Part shown: positions 1 through 9,046 of the stretch, piece by piece
Layout: each line of letters begins with the position of its first letter
Position numbering within the stretch: position 1 is the first letter of the stretch
Source: Carposina sasakii
Lineage: Eukaryota > Arthropoda > Insecta > Lepidoptera > Carposinidae
Direction: 5' to 3'
Assembly (NCBI GenBank): GCA_014607495.2
Contig: CP053175.1
Location: 8,630,770 to 8,694,769, forward strand
DNA: 64,000 nucleotides
Made by a program: the position numbers and the translations under genes
The notes under the pieces: generated by a model
The model's database searches: none
Told to the model about the DNA's origin: nothing
The model's input: the letters and a program-made list of their open reading frames with translations, nothing else

Positions 1-2310
1 TTTCTCTTCCAATCCGTGTTGGGTCCACCAAAATGTACGTGTAATACTGTCTCATACGGACGTGTCGCGACTGAATTCGGCCTCTTATCAATATTTTATT
101 TTCAACCAACTCTTGGTGTCGATACATTTCGATGGAGTATATACCATTCGTACGCAAGTGCTCGTAATAATATGATCTCGCAATTCTCAAGTGGTACGAT
201 CCCAACGTAAACAATATCAATTCCTCGTATGTGAGCTGTGGAAACTCTTCAAAATCTGGATCATTTCCGTCGAGTCGCACAAATGCTACTCTCTGTCTAT
301 TTCAATTATTGGTTGTCACATATTCCGCCAGTTCATTGGGTTGATTCATCCGTTCATTTATTATAGATATAAACTGCTGGGCATATAAATTGTTCTCATA
401 TGGACGCCTAGTAGCGTTGATTATTGCACCAGTGATTTTGAAATCGGTCATCATGTTTCTCATGGCAACGTTAAAATACGTATGGCGAAAGATTTTAAAA
501 TCTTTTTTGAATCTGCCATTTATGGTCTCAACTACCCACCGGCTCATCGTTATTAGTCGAGATTTATTGGCATCAGTTGTCGTCAGTTGTTGTCCTCTTC
601 CTCTTGTTGGTGGCATGTGGGCATTATAACCGCATTCCTCAATATCATCGATCGAATCTCGAAATCCACGATCCAATATAAAAACATCGTTAGTTCTCAA
701 AAACCCATGAATAGGAGAGTCTTCTCGCATCAAGTGGTGCATAATTGTTGCGTCCGAAGTGGTCGCTGCATATGGTCCCATAATGTCTACTATGTAGCCA
801 TCGGTACACACCATTATAAAAGGTTTCACCAGGTTCCGAAACTTATGCAGGCTATAAGATTTCCTTTGGAAAAGGAAATTCGCACTCTTTTGTAAATAAA
901 TGTATGTCCCATCACACACGAGAATGGCTGCCGTTTCATTTTGGTTGCCGCCAAAAAAATAGCTCGGAATAGATAGGTTTCTAGCCACCACGTCTTCCCT
1001 CGTAATATGATTCAAACCCAAATATAGGGGAACAAAGTCGTCAGTTAAGCATTCTCTTGCTATATTGAACTTTCTCTCTAATGTTCTTCTAGACATATTG
1101 AATATTGAAGCTAAGCGCTCATCTGTTTCACCGGTTCTTATTTTGCTAAGATAAATCCCAAGAACGGTGGCAGGACGATCTGATCTATTACGCAGAGAAG
1201 GTGTTTGTTGCAAAATAGTATTAAACTGATATTTTGTAACACCTGTCCAAAAATGCAATTCATTGTCATCTATTTCATAAATGTTTTCAATATTCAATTG
1301 GTTCCTTCGTTCGAAACCCCATTTGTACAAGTTCAACATGTCAAGTACATGAGCACCATTAAAGTTTTCGTGTGATGATGGCGAATTAAGAAGGTCTTCC
1401 TAATTATTGCTCATTAAATGAGGATTGCAAACTCGAGCTAATTCTGCTATGTAATAGTTGTGGTTGTGTAGAAGTTGGAACTTAGCATATGGTGGCACAT
1501 TATGTGCAACCACATTTCTGCAGTTTGCAAAAATACAATGACTCGCTGTGTTTGGTGATAGCGAATATCCACTAACCGCAACAAAACCGAGACCCATTTG
1601 TGGACCCACGACCTCTACTTCCTGATCTCCCTGTCCTTCTATTTGATGGGGTGGCTCATCTTGTAATTCTTGATCTTGCATGGGCTGATTATGTAAACGA
1701 CGATCAAATCTCATCCAACAAGCGTGGCATATTGACCTTGTGCCATCAAAAGGAATCTGAAACAAGTAGATATACCGATATTCATTAGGCGCTGTGTCTA
1801 GCACAATAGCTGATTTTAACACAAAACAACTACTGAGAAATGTCATATTGTTATAGCCGACCTAAGATTATAGCGTAGCGAGACCTATCTATAATCTAAG
1901 TAGCCCACTAACACTAAAATGAAACTGTTTGAACAAAAACTACAATAAAGTAAAATCTGTAAAAATCTTGATAACAACAATATACACTAAATCCATGTAA
2001 CTAAAATGACACCGACTTTTCATGTACATAGAAATATACCGCGGCTGGGGTAAGTATAATAATATGTCAGTAGCTGCAGCGCCATTTAACAACGTTTGGC
2101 ACCAATGTCAAAAGTGCCTAACTATCTCTTACTATCATAGTAATACATAACATAATAACAGTATAGATTACTTACCTCGCGTGGGATTATATCTTGCAAT
2201 AATAATACTGCATGATCCCGGTATCGTTCGAGAAAGAGTTCTGTCAGTATGCGCCGACGCCGACGTAACATAGATCGGGTACACGACACACAACTGTTTT
2301 GTCTTTCCAT
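1..2310 (-). pseudogene. Harbinger/PIF-type (DDE_Tnp_4) transposase gene, two in-frame stops
   Basis: A DDE transposase would cut and paste its own element in the nucleus. I read a two-exon gene. Exon 1 runs from ATG 2310 to 2176, is Arg-rich with a CxxC, and ends at a GTAAGT donor. The intron is 1757-2175 with a TTGTTTCAG acceptor. Exon 2 runs from 1756 to the window edge. One frame then stays open except for TAG at 1400-1402 and TGA at 302-304. The segment before the TAG has a Cys-rich start (CHACW, CIFANC). The middle 345-residue segment (1339-302) carries the catalytic triad: D143 in VCDGT, D223 in ILDRGF and E271 in VVETINGRF. The segment after the TGA remains open to base 1. The family is clear from the motifs; exon 1 is inference. 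Two nonsense codons with frame otherwise conserved suggest recent decay. The terminal inverted repeats are not visible. Confidence 0.75.
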
Positions 2311-2652
2311 GTTAACGTAACACCAATCGTAAAGCAAAACCAGGAGTCCATAAAACGCGCAAGTAGTCGAAAAACGATAACAGAAACTGGGGTGTAAGTA
2401 AACGCACAGATCGAAACGACGGATGACGAACGACTGCAAGGAGGTTCGAGCGGCACGCACGCACAATGAAACCTGTTTTATCTACCTGCCTAGCCTACTG
2501 TGTGAGGGAGAGAGACATACCGCTGTGCTTTTCACAAGGTTGTATACTTGTACTAACGTTAAAAGTAATTACTTTTGTGTTTCATTTACAAAAGTTTATT
2601 TTTATTTAATGTTAAATATTTTTTTTCTGACGGCAAATATAATAAAAATAAC
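2311..2652. other. No gene seen; upstream region of the transposase gene
   Basis: AT-moderate sequence with no convincing reading frame. It probably holds the promoter of the minus-strand transposase gene. It ends at the TATA target duplication (2653-2656) of the gypsy element. Confidence 0.4.
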
Positions 2653-2656
2653 TATA

Positions 2657-3089
2657 TGTCGGAGATCAAGATGTCATATCCTACAGTCGGATCTCCAACG
2701 CCATCTATTTTCAATCGTTGAAGTTAGAAACGTCAAGTCGACAGCTATCACTGACTGGAGGACAGCTGTCACTTGGGTAAAGACAAGACAGAGTACTGAG
2801 AGGGCGCCACTGTAGATTTACAACGACTACCGGGTCGTTGAATTGAGCCGGAGGGTATTCTGTTCGTTTTGTTGCGTCTGGAGCGAAGCACGGGTGCTAA
2901 TCAGCCTCTGTCTTGTACTTACCACGTTTCTACGTTATCCGCTAGAATCCTAGTAATCTTGTGCGTAGATACAGTGAAAGTGTTTGTGATTCCTAATTAA
3001 GCTTGTTTACTACACGCCGCATTCTTTATTTCGGATTTTGGAAGATGTCGGACACACCTAACGGCACGCCACTCGACCCATCTACGTCA
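2657..3089 (+). repeat. 5' LTR of the gypsy element
   Basis: 433 bp, TG...CA ends, matching 7241-7673. The Gag start codon (3045) is inside it, so the last 45 bases of the LTR are coding. Confidence 0.9.
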
Positions 3090-4781
3090 TCAGGCGTGGG
3101 ATGCAACCCGGATCACCCACATGAAACACGTGCTTCAAATAGTGACTCGAGCGAAGAAAAATGGCGTCTTATCTTCGAGCAACAAAATCAAAATTTTCTG
3201 GCGTTGGTGCAAGCAATAAAACTACCTGCATCTTCGGACTCTATTCGCCTTCCTGATTTCGACCCAGAGAAAAGAGACATCGACGCCCGAGCTTGGATAT
3301 CGACCGCGGACATGTGTATCACAGATCGACATCGCCATGGATCTTCTCTGATGATCGCGTTAAGCCACGCACTCAAGGGTGAAGCATCATCTTGGCTGTC
3401 TTCAATATCGTTTCCTAATATGACGTGGGCCGATTTTAAGGAGCTTTTCGTATCAAGGTATGACTGTCCTGAAACTGCTGCTTCCTTTCTCATCAGTATG
3501 CACGACAAGAAACCGAAAGATAACGAGTGCCTGGCCTCATACGCCGCTACCCTCATAACATCCTTAATGGCAAGGTGGAATGGACTGACTACAGAACAGA
3601 TAGCAATAGCCACTGTCTTAGCTCATATTTCAAAACAAGAGCCACGTGTTCAGAGGATTGCTATAACGACTGACATCAAGACGCGTAACCATTTACAAAA
3701 GGAACTGAAAGCTGTCTCGTTCCTGAAGAGAAGTTATTCATCAAGTATTTATCGTGATGGACCCGACCTAAAAAGAAACCGACCTAATGGATCTGCTGTG
3801 ACCATCAAGTGCTTTAATTGTGGACAACTAGGCCACAAATCTCTTCAATGTCGCAACAAAGCCAATTCGAAGAAGCAAGATGACCGGTCCAAACACAGGG
3901 CCTTTCACGGGGACCATAACTCGACCAACCAACCTACAGGGAGAACCGATCGCATCACCTGCTTCAACTGCCGGGAACAAGGCCAGTATGCATCCGACTG
4001 CCCGAAGAGGAAAATCAAGGAGGGGAACAACGGTACCGGCGGCGGCACTGGAACTGGTCCAGCTAAGGAAAAGCGAGTAGACGTGTGCATTGTGAATGCG
4101 CCTTCGGGTTCTCTGCGTCACTCTGGTGAGTCATTCCCATTTACTTACGACTCAGGTTCAGAGTGTTCCTTAGTTAAAGAATCGATTGCTTTGAAATTTA
4201 GTGGTAAGCGAATTTATGACAATGTTTCTATGACTGGTATAGGACAAACTTCTATAGCCTCGACCATGCAAATTTTAACGACAATTGACATTGACAATAT
4301 TAACTTTGAGATACTCCTTCATGTTTTACCTGACCATTGTTTGCGATACAACATTATGATCGGACGTGAAATTCTAGCTATCGGTTTGACTGTACATATG
4401 TCGGTAGATAAAGTACGTTTTGAGAAAATTAACATAGTCGAATCATGTGATGTAGTTGCAAATAATGGTATAGACCTTGACTTGGTAGATACTGACGTTA
4501 GTAATGAATACAGACCTAGGTTGATTGAGATTTTAGAACGGTTCAAGCTTAGTTTCATTACCGGTACACCTACTTCTCCTGCTGACACTGAACCTATGCA
4601 GATACGGCTCGTAGACCCGCACAAGACGGTAAATCGTTGCCCATACAGGCTGACCCCAGATGAACGTCAGATTGTGAGGGGCAAGATCAACGAGCTGCTT
4701 AATGCTAAGGTAATTAGACCTAGTTCTTCACCGTTCGCAAGCCCGATACTTTTGGTTAAAAAAAAAAGACGGTTCAGATAG
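3045..4781 (+). CDS. gag: Gypsy gag-protease, start of RT (frameshifted end)
   Basis: Gag packages the element RNA and the protease matures the polyprotein in cytoplasmic particles. I chose ATG 3045 (MSDTPNGTP) over upstream in-frame codons, which lie in leader sequence. The N-terminal half is a retrotransposon Gag domain (about residues 60-240). Two CCHC zinc knuckles follow (CFNCGQLGHKSLQC at 3810-3852, CFNCREQGQYASDC at 3960-4002). The aspartic protease is marked by YDSGSECSLV at 4147-4176 and IMIGREIL. The reading continues into the RT N-terminus (SSSPFASPILLVKKK). It stops at 4781 because of a frameshift in the A-run at about 4758-4767; RT continues in another frame from 4783. The first 15 codons are LTR sequence. 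Confidence 0.85.
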   Translation: MSDTPNGTPLDPSTSSGVGCNPDHPHETRASNSDSSEEKWRLIFEQQNQNFLALVQAIKLPASSDSIRLPDFDPEKRDIDARAWISTADMCITDRHRHGSSLMIALSHALKGEASSWLSSISFPNMTWADFKELFVSRYDCPETAASFLISMHDKKPKDNECLASYAATLITSLMARWNGLTTEQIAIATVLAHISKQEPRVQRIAITTDIKTRNHLQKELKAVSFLKRSYSSSIYRDGPDLKRNRPNGSAVTIKCFNCGQLGHKSLQCRNKANSKKQDDRSKHRAFHGDHNSTNQPTGRTDRITCFNCREQGQYASDCPKRKIKEGNNGTGGGTGTGPAKEKRVDVCIVNAPSGSLRHSGESFPFTYDSGSECSLVKESIALKFSGKRIYDNVSMTGIGQTSIASTMQILTTIDIDNINFEILLHVLPDHCLRYNIMIGREILAIGLTVHMSVDKVRFEKINIVESCDVVANNGIDLDLVDTDVSNEYRPRLIEILERFKLSFITGTPTSPADTEPMQIRLVDPHKTVNRCPYRLTPDERQIVRGKINELLNAKVIRPSSSPFASPILLVKKKRRFR

Positions 4782-4782
4782 A

Positions 4783-5290
4783 ATGTGTGTCGATTATAGG
4801 GAGTTGAACGATAACACCGTTGCTGACCGTTTTCCTTTACCACTCATATCTGAACAGATTGCTAGGTTGCATGGAGGACATTTTTTTACAATTTTAGATT
4901 TAGCATCGGGATTTCACCAGATCCCTATCGAGTCGGAGTCCATAGAGCGCACAGCATTCGTGACAACTGAAGGTCAGTATGAGTACCTTACTATGCCCTT
5001 CGGTTTGAAAAATGCTCCTGCAGTGTTTCAACGTGCTCTCATACATGCTCTAGGCGATCTCGTGAACAAGTACGTTGTAGTGTACATGGATGACGTGCTA
5101 GTTGTGGCCAGTAACATCGACGAAGCTTTCGATAGACTAAAGGTAGTATTAGAAGTTCTTTCTGGGAAGGGATTTTCGTTAAATCCTAAAAAGTGCTCAT
5201 TCCTGAAAGAAAAAGTAGAGTACCTAGGCTTCGAGGTGCGCCGAGGTCAAATTCGTCTGAATCCACGAAAGATAGTTGCACTTACCGCTT
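4783..5290 (+). pseudogene. pol: Gypsy reverse transcriptase fragment
   Basis: This continues the gag-pol frame after the A-run frameshift. RT fingers and palm are clear: CVDYRELN, TILDLASGFHQIP, MPFGLKNAPAVFQ, and the catalytic YMDD box in VVYMDDVLVV at about 5083-5112. The thumb start (YLGFEVRRGQIRLNP) is present. Homology then stops near 5290, where sequence joins a second protease segment in a different frame. The connection, RNase H and integrase core are absent. Confidence 0.8.
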
Positions 5291-5294
5291 TCCA

Positions 5295-6050
5295 CCGACC
5301 GGCGCTCTTAATAATCAAGGTAGATTTTATGATTTTCATTTTGATTCGGGTGCTGAGTGTTCACTAATAAAAGAAAGCGTTGCATCAAGTTTCAATGGTA
5401 AAAGAATTGCTAAAACTGTCTCTCTAACGGGAATTGGTCAAACCAGTGTATTCAGCACCCAGCAAATACTGTGTAATGTTGAAATTAATGATTATTGTTT
5501 AGAACTTTTATTACATGTTTTACCCGATGTGTATATGCGTAGTGATATTATGCTAGGTCGTGAAATATTGAGTCAAGGCTTCGTTATTAACTTGTCAACA
5601 AATAATTTTAGCATTTCAAAACAAAATAATTTGACAGTTTTAAATTGTGACGTTTTAACCGATTCTAGTATCAGTAACGACTTTAGTAATGTTGACACAG
5701 ATATACCCTCTTGTAAAAAGTCAGATCTTTTAACTATTTTAGGTGAATATTCCAGTTATTTTACAACAGGTTTGCCAAAAACTCGTGTAACTACAGGTGA
5801 ACTCGAAATTCGATTAATTGATCCGAAGTATAGAGGTCCTTTTAGGGTATCGGAGGTACTTGAAGGTAATCTTGATATAATACTTGAAGGTTATGTTCTT
5901 AAAGCCCTTAATTCCAATAGAACCTATAAGTACGCACATGACAGACTTAGGCGAATGCCTGCGAATGACATTACCAATGACATGCTGACATGTGACCGTG
6001 ATGATAATCTGTGCGAACTTGACGGGGATGGACCGTCATGTTCTAATTAA
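5295..6050 (+). pseudogene. Second gypsy module: diverged protease fused to integrase tail
   Basis: From about 5320 the reading shows a second aspartic-protease block (FDSGAECSLIKES, MLGREIL), clearly related to the one at 4147 but diverged. It runs to about 5815. It then jumps to an integrase C-terminal tail (YRGPFRVSEVL, YKYAHDRLRRMP), ending in a stop just after 6045. Protease joined directly to integrase tail means that RT, RNase H and most of integrase were deleted. The simplest reading is template switching between co-packaged RNAs of related elements. Confidence 0.7.
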
Positions 6051-6069
6051 TGTTGAGTTGACTGATTGA

Positions 6070-6250
6070 GAGTGGTTTACGGATACCGGATAGAGGTATT
6101 CAAGAGTCACTGGATGGAAGTGACTAGACTGGTATACGGAAGCTGGATGGAAGTTTCTAAGAGTCACTGGATGGAAGTGACTAGACTGGTTTACGGAAGC
6201 TTGATGGAAGTTTCCAAGAGTTGCTAGATTGAGGCAACTAGACTTACTTG
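6070..6250 (+). repeat. Hairpin array A: 57-bp repeats, two stem-loops each
   Basis: About three 57-bp units. Each holds a 21-nt hairpin, an AAG spacer, a second 21-nt hairpin and a 12-nt AGACTGGTWTAC linker. Hairpins are at 6081-6101, 6105-6125, 6138-6158, 6162-6182, 6195-6215 and 6219-6239. Stems differ but pair: AGTCAC/GTGACT, GGAAGC/GTTTCC, AGTTGC/GCAACT. The loop is nearly constant, TGGATGGAA. The array follows an integrase tail, so it is 3' untranslated sequence. Confidence 0.85.
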
Positions 6251-6310
6251 ACTGACGTTACTCTATATGGATTGTGTATACTGTAGCCTTGTTTTGGAAT
6301 TATTTACCTT

Positions 6311-6700
6311 GTGTGTGCCATGCCGTTTGGTTTAAAGAACGCCAGTTCAGTTTATCAGCGGGCTATAGCAAAAGCTTTAGGTGAATTAGCTCATAGTTAT
6401 ATTGTTTCTTACATTGATGACCTGCTGGTATTGTATTCTACAGGAGAGCAGGGGTTGGAACGTCTACGACGTGTCTTAGATGTGTTCATTAAGAATGAAA
6501 AACGTAATCAAGTTAAACTAGATCCTAAATTTTAAGGACCGTATAAAATTTAATTGTTAGATGGTGATAGATACCGACTAAAATCTTTGTCTTCAAAACG
6601 AACCTACAAATATTCGCACGATCGGGTGCGTAGGGTGCCAGACCATCAAGTTCCTAGTAATTTTGATATCGAAATTAATGTGACCTCAGAGTCTAAATGA
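6311..6700 (+). pseudogene. Third gypsy module: RT fragment and integrase tail
   Basis: A short RT piece starts at MPFGLKNASSVYQ, includes a YIDDLLVL catalytic box (about 6410-6433) and stops at 6535. After the stop, out-of-frame sequence to about 6700 again encodes an integrase tail (KRTYKYSHDRVRRVP) ending at a TGA near 6700. It is more diverged than the first RT copy and comes from a different family member. Not functional. Confidence 0.7.
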
Positions 6701-6784
6701 ATGAATTTTCATATGCGATGTACAAGTTACTGACCGGTTTTTTTAAATTGTGACTTTGACAACCCTTGACAGACAGTAGTATGT

Positions 6785-7010
6785 ATTTGTGGCAGAACCG
6801 AAGGACCGAGTTTCTGCTGTAGCCGATGGACAGTGCTACATGTGTGTGTGTGGGAAACCGAAGGACCGTGTTTCCGTAGTAGGTAGCCGATGGACTGTGC
6901 TACATGTGTGTGTTGGAAACCGAAGGACTGTGTTTCCATAGTAGATAGCCGAAGGACTGGCTATATGACTAACTGTTACTGTAATGTTGACCGAAGGAAA
7001 GGTCTGACTG
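6785..7010 (+). repeat. Hairpin array B: seven stem-loops with CGAWGGAC loops
   Basis: Seven short hairpins: 6792-6817, 6819-6839, 6853-6875, 6883-6903, 6915-6937, 6945-6964 and 6989-7004. Stems vary but remain complementary: GCAGAA/TTCTGC, GTAGC/GCTAC, GGAAAC/GTTTCC, ATAGCC/GGCTAT, GACC/GGTC. Most loops carry CGAAGGAC or CGATGGAC. Short GT runs separate some of them. The array follows the third integrase tail and precedes the 3' LTR. Confidence 0.85.
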
Positions 7011-7240
7011 ATTTAAACGTATGTGCGAGTCTGCTTATCTTTTATTTTTTATGTCTTTACGTAAAGATTTTGGGAACTTGACGGTCGATGAGCGATTTTT
7101 GTGATTTCATGAACTATTGTAATAAGAAGTCTTTAAATTTAAGTTAAGGCAGAATGGCCGAGCGCAGATACTTCCTTGAGTTATCTTGTTCACAGATTCA
7201 TCGGTTCTACCCGAGGACGGGTAGTCTGTCAAAATGGCCG

Positions 7241-7673
7241 TGTCGGAGATCAAGATGTCATATCCTACAGTCGGATCTCCAACGCCATCTATTTTCAATC
7301 GTTGAAGTTAGAAACGTCAAGTCGACAGCTATCACTGACTGGAGGACAGCTGTCACTTGGGTAAAGACAAGACAGAGTACTGAGAGGGCGCCACTGTAGA
7401 TTTACAACGACTACCGGGTCGTTGAATTGAGCCGGAGGGTATTCTGTTCGTTTTGTTGCGTCTGGAGCGAAGCACGGGTGCTAATCAGCCTCTGTCTTGT
7501 ACTTACCACGTTTCTACGTTATCCGCTAGAATCCTAGTAATCTTGTGCGTAGATACAGTGAAAGTGTTTGTGATTCCTAATTAAGCTTGTTTACTACACG
7601 CCGCATTCTTTATTTCGGATTTTGGAAGATGTCGGACACACCTAACGGCACGCCACTCGACCCATCTACGTCA
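7241..7673 (+). repeat. 3' LTR of the gypsy element
   Basis: 433 bp, equal in length and apparently sequence to 2657-3089. It ends with the same 45 bases that encode the Gag N-terminus in the 5' copy. TATA duplication follows at 7674-7677. Confidence 0.9.
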
Positions 7674-7677
7674 TATA

Positions 7678-8348
7678 TATAATGAAAAAGGGGACTGAAT
7701 TCTTCAATTTAAAACACATTTGGTTTTTGTACACAAACTTTCATTAACCAGGTCAAATATGCCCAATGACCTTTAAAATTTCGGGCATATAGGGCACTAA
7801 TTATCTGCATCATTAAATTCTTGAAAAGGCGATACTTTTTGCTGGGCGTACGGACACGCGCGATTGTTGTAGTATAGTAGGTACATTAAACTTCAATGAC
7901 TTGGCTTGCAAATATTTAAAATTTAAAATGTTAAAAATCCTGCAGTTGTTAAGTCTCAAACTTAGAACGAAGCTAGCGAGCTGCGCTGAGCGGAGCGAAG
8001 ACCAATCATTAATCTTTCCTATCAAAACTATTTGATACTTTTATGTTACTAATTCATATGTACTTATTGTCTAGTTCATTAATATTTTCTATGCCTGATT
8101 TCGGGAGTAATATTTTTTGTATGCAGTGAACCAGAAAATGTCGTCATACACATAGTAACTAGCACCATCAACCATCGGAACTATAAGGGTGATCCATAGT
8201 CAAAGGGTGAAACGCACTTGTTGCTTGTATTTGTATTGTAGTGTAGTTATATTTGTAGAATGGTCAAGGAATATAAATTTCTAGGGTTTATGTAGTATAG
8301 TTTTCTTTTGTTGGAATGTGTGAAATCCTTTATTTAATACTATTACAT
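7678..8348. other. Non-coding, no gene recognised
   Basis: AT-rich sequence without a supported frame. Around 7970-8010 the words GAGCTGCGCTGAGCGGAGCG and neighbours resemble a dispersed lepidopteran repeat. That is recognition from memory, low certainty. Confidence 0.3.
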
Positions 8349-8356
8349 ATTATAAA

Positions 8357-8637
8357 CAGAGGTCGGAATTAGGTAGAGTCATTTATGTACTTGCACTGAT
8401 TTCATACAGCGAAAGAATAAAGTGGATATGCCTCAAATTCCGGTATTAATTTTAAAGAGCAGAAATTTTATGTTAATTACCTTTGTTTTATTTGTCTATC
8501 TCTGAGGGTTTTATTATTATTTATTTGTAATATTGTTGGCCACACGGGATTGTCCATTAGAAATCCTGGGAAGGTCCACATTAATATCAACATTTCGATG
8601 CAAGTACATAAATGACTCTACCTAATTCCGACCTCTG
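8357..8637. mobile_element. hAT-type MITE with 39-bp TIRs and 8-bp TSD
   Basis: Perfect-looking 39-bp terminal inverted repeats (8357-8395 and 8599-8637) start CAGAGGTCGG. They are flanked by the 8-bp duplication ATTATAAA (8349-8356 and 8638-8645). An 8-bp duplication and CAGNG ends are hAT hallmarks. The 281-bp element has no reading frame and would need a transposase in trans. Confidence 0.92.
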
Positions 8638-8645
8638 ATTATAAA

Positions 8646-9042
8646 GCTGAAGAGTTTGTTTGTTTGTTTGGTGGAACGCTCAAAATTAAGGAACTAATGG
8701 TCCAATTTTAAAAATTATTTCAGTGTTAGATAGTCCATCTATTAAGCAAGGCTATAAAACAACACGCCCCGGCTTCACACGGGTGCAATGCCCCCTCACA
8801 TAGACATAGACATGGTCGTGGTCGTGGGCGGCCGCTATCTTACATCTAGGTATACGAGTAGAAAAGTTAACAGTGTGAAGCAGTGAGAAAGTACATATAC
8901 ATACAGCTCTCTTCCTAAAATATGGTAGCCAGGACTGCAGGATCACAAAGGAGATCCCACAGCCACACTTGGCACTGCCAGCACAGATTATGTCGATGAT
9001 CAGTAATAAGTTTCTTATCATCTGTGAGAATACCCAAGTTCC
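8646..9042. repeat. Dispersed lepidopteran-type repeat, non-coding
   Basis: The GTTTGTTTGTTTG stretch, followed by a block around AGTGTTAGATAGTCCAT, resembles a repeat I associate with many moth genomes. The family is not certain. The end near 9020-9042 may be a piece of a host exon interrupted by the piggyBac insertion. Confidence 0.35.
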
Positions 9043-9046
9043 TTAA

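Larger units (their letters stand above)
2657..7673 (+). mobile_element. Gypsy-type LTR retrotransposon, mosaic, flanked by TATA
   Basis: Two direct repeats of exactly 433 bp (2657-3089 and 7241-7673) begin TGTCGG, end CTACGTCA, and look identical by eye. They are flanked by a 4-bp TATA duplication at 2653-2656 and 7674-7677. This is the signature of one integration event. The interior is not a normal element. It has gag, protease and the start of RT; then a jump to a second, diverged protease and an integrase tail; then a second RT fragment with another integrase tail. RNase H and the integrase core are missing, so it cannot be autonomous. The near-identical LTRs say that the mosaic was built before or during reverse transcription and inserted recently. 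Confidence 0.9.

Noticed and set aside
2122..2466. 114-codon minus-strand ORF upstream of the transposase
   Set aside because: Only the part overlapping exon 1 (2310-2176) fits a gene model; the rest has no support.
6070..7010. CRISPR-like array
   Set aside because: Repeats are contiguous hairpins with constant loops, not identical repeats with unique spacers, and lie inside a eukaryotic LTR element.
7241..7673. Right-hand repeat as the start of a second gypsy copy
   Set aside because: It contains the Gag start, but both repeats are exactly 433 bp and a TATA duplication follows, so it is the 3' LTR.
8752..9021. 89-codon minus-strand ORF
   Set aside because: Lies in a dispersed repeat; no domain, and composition looks random.
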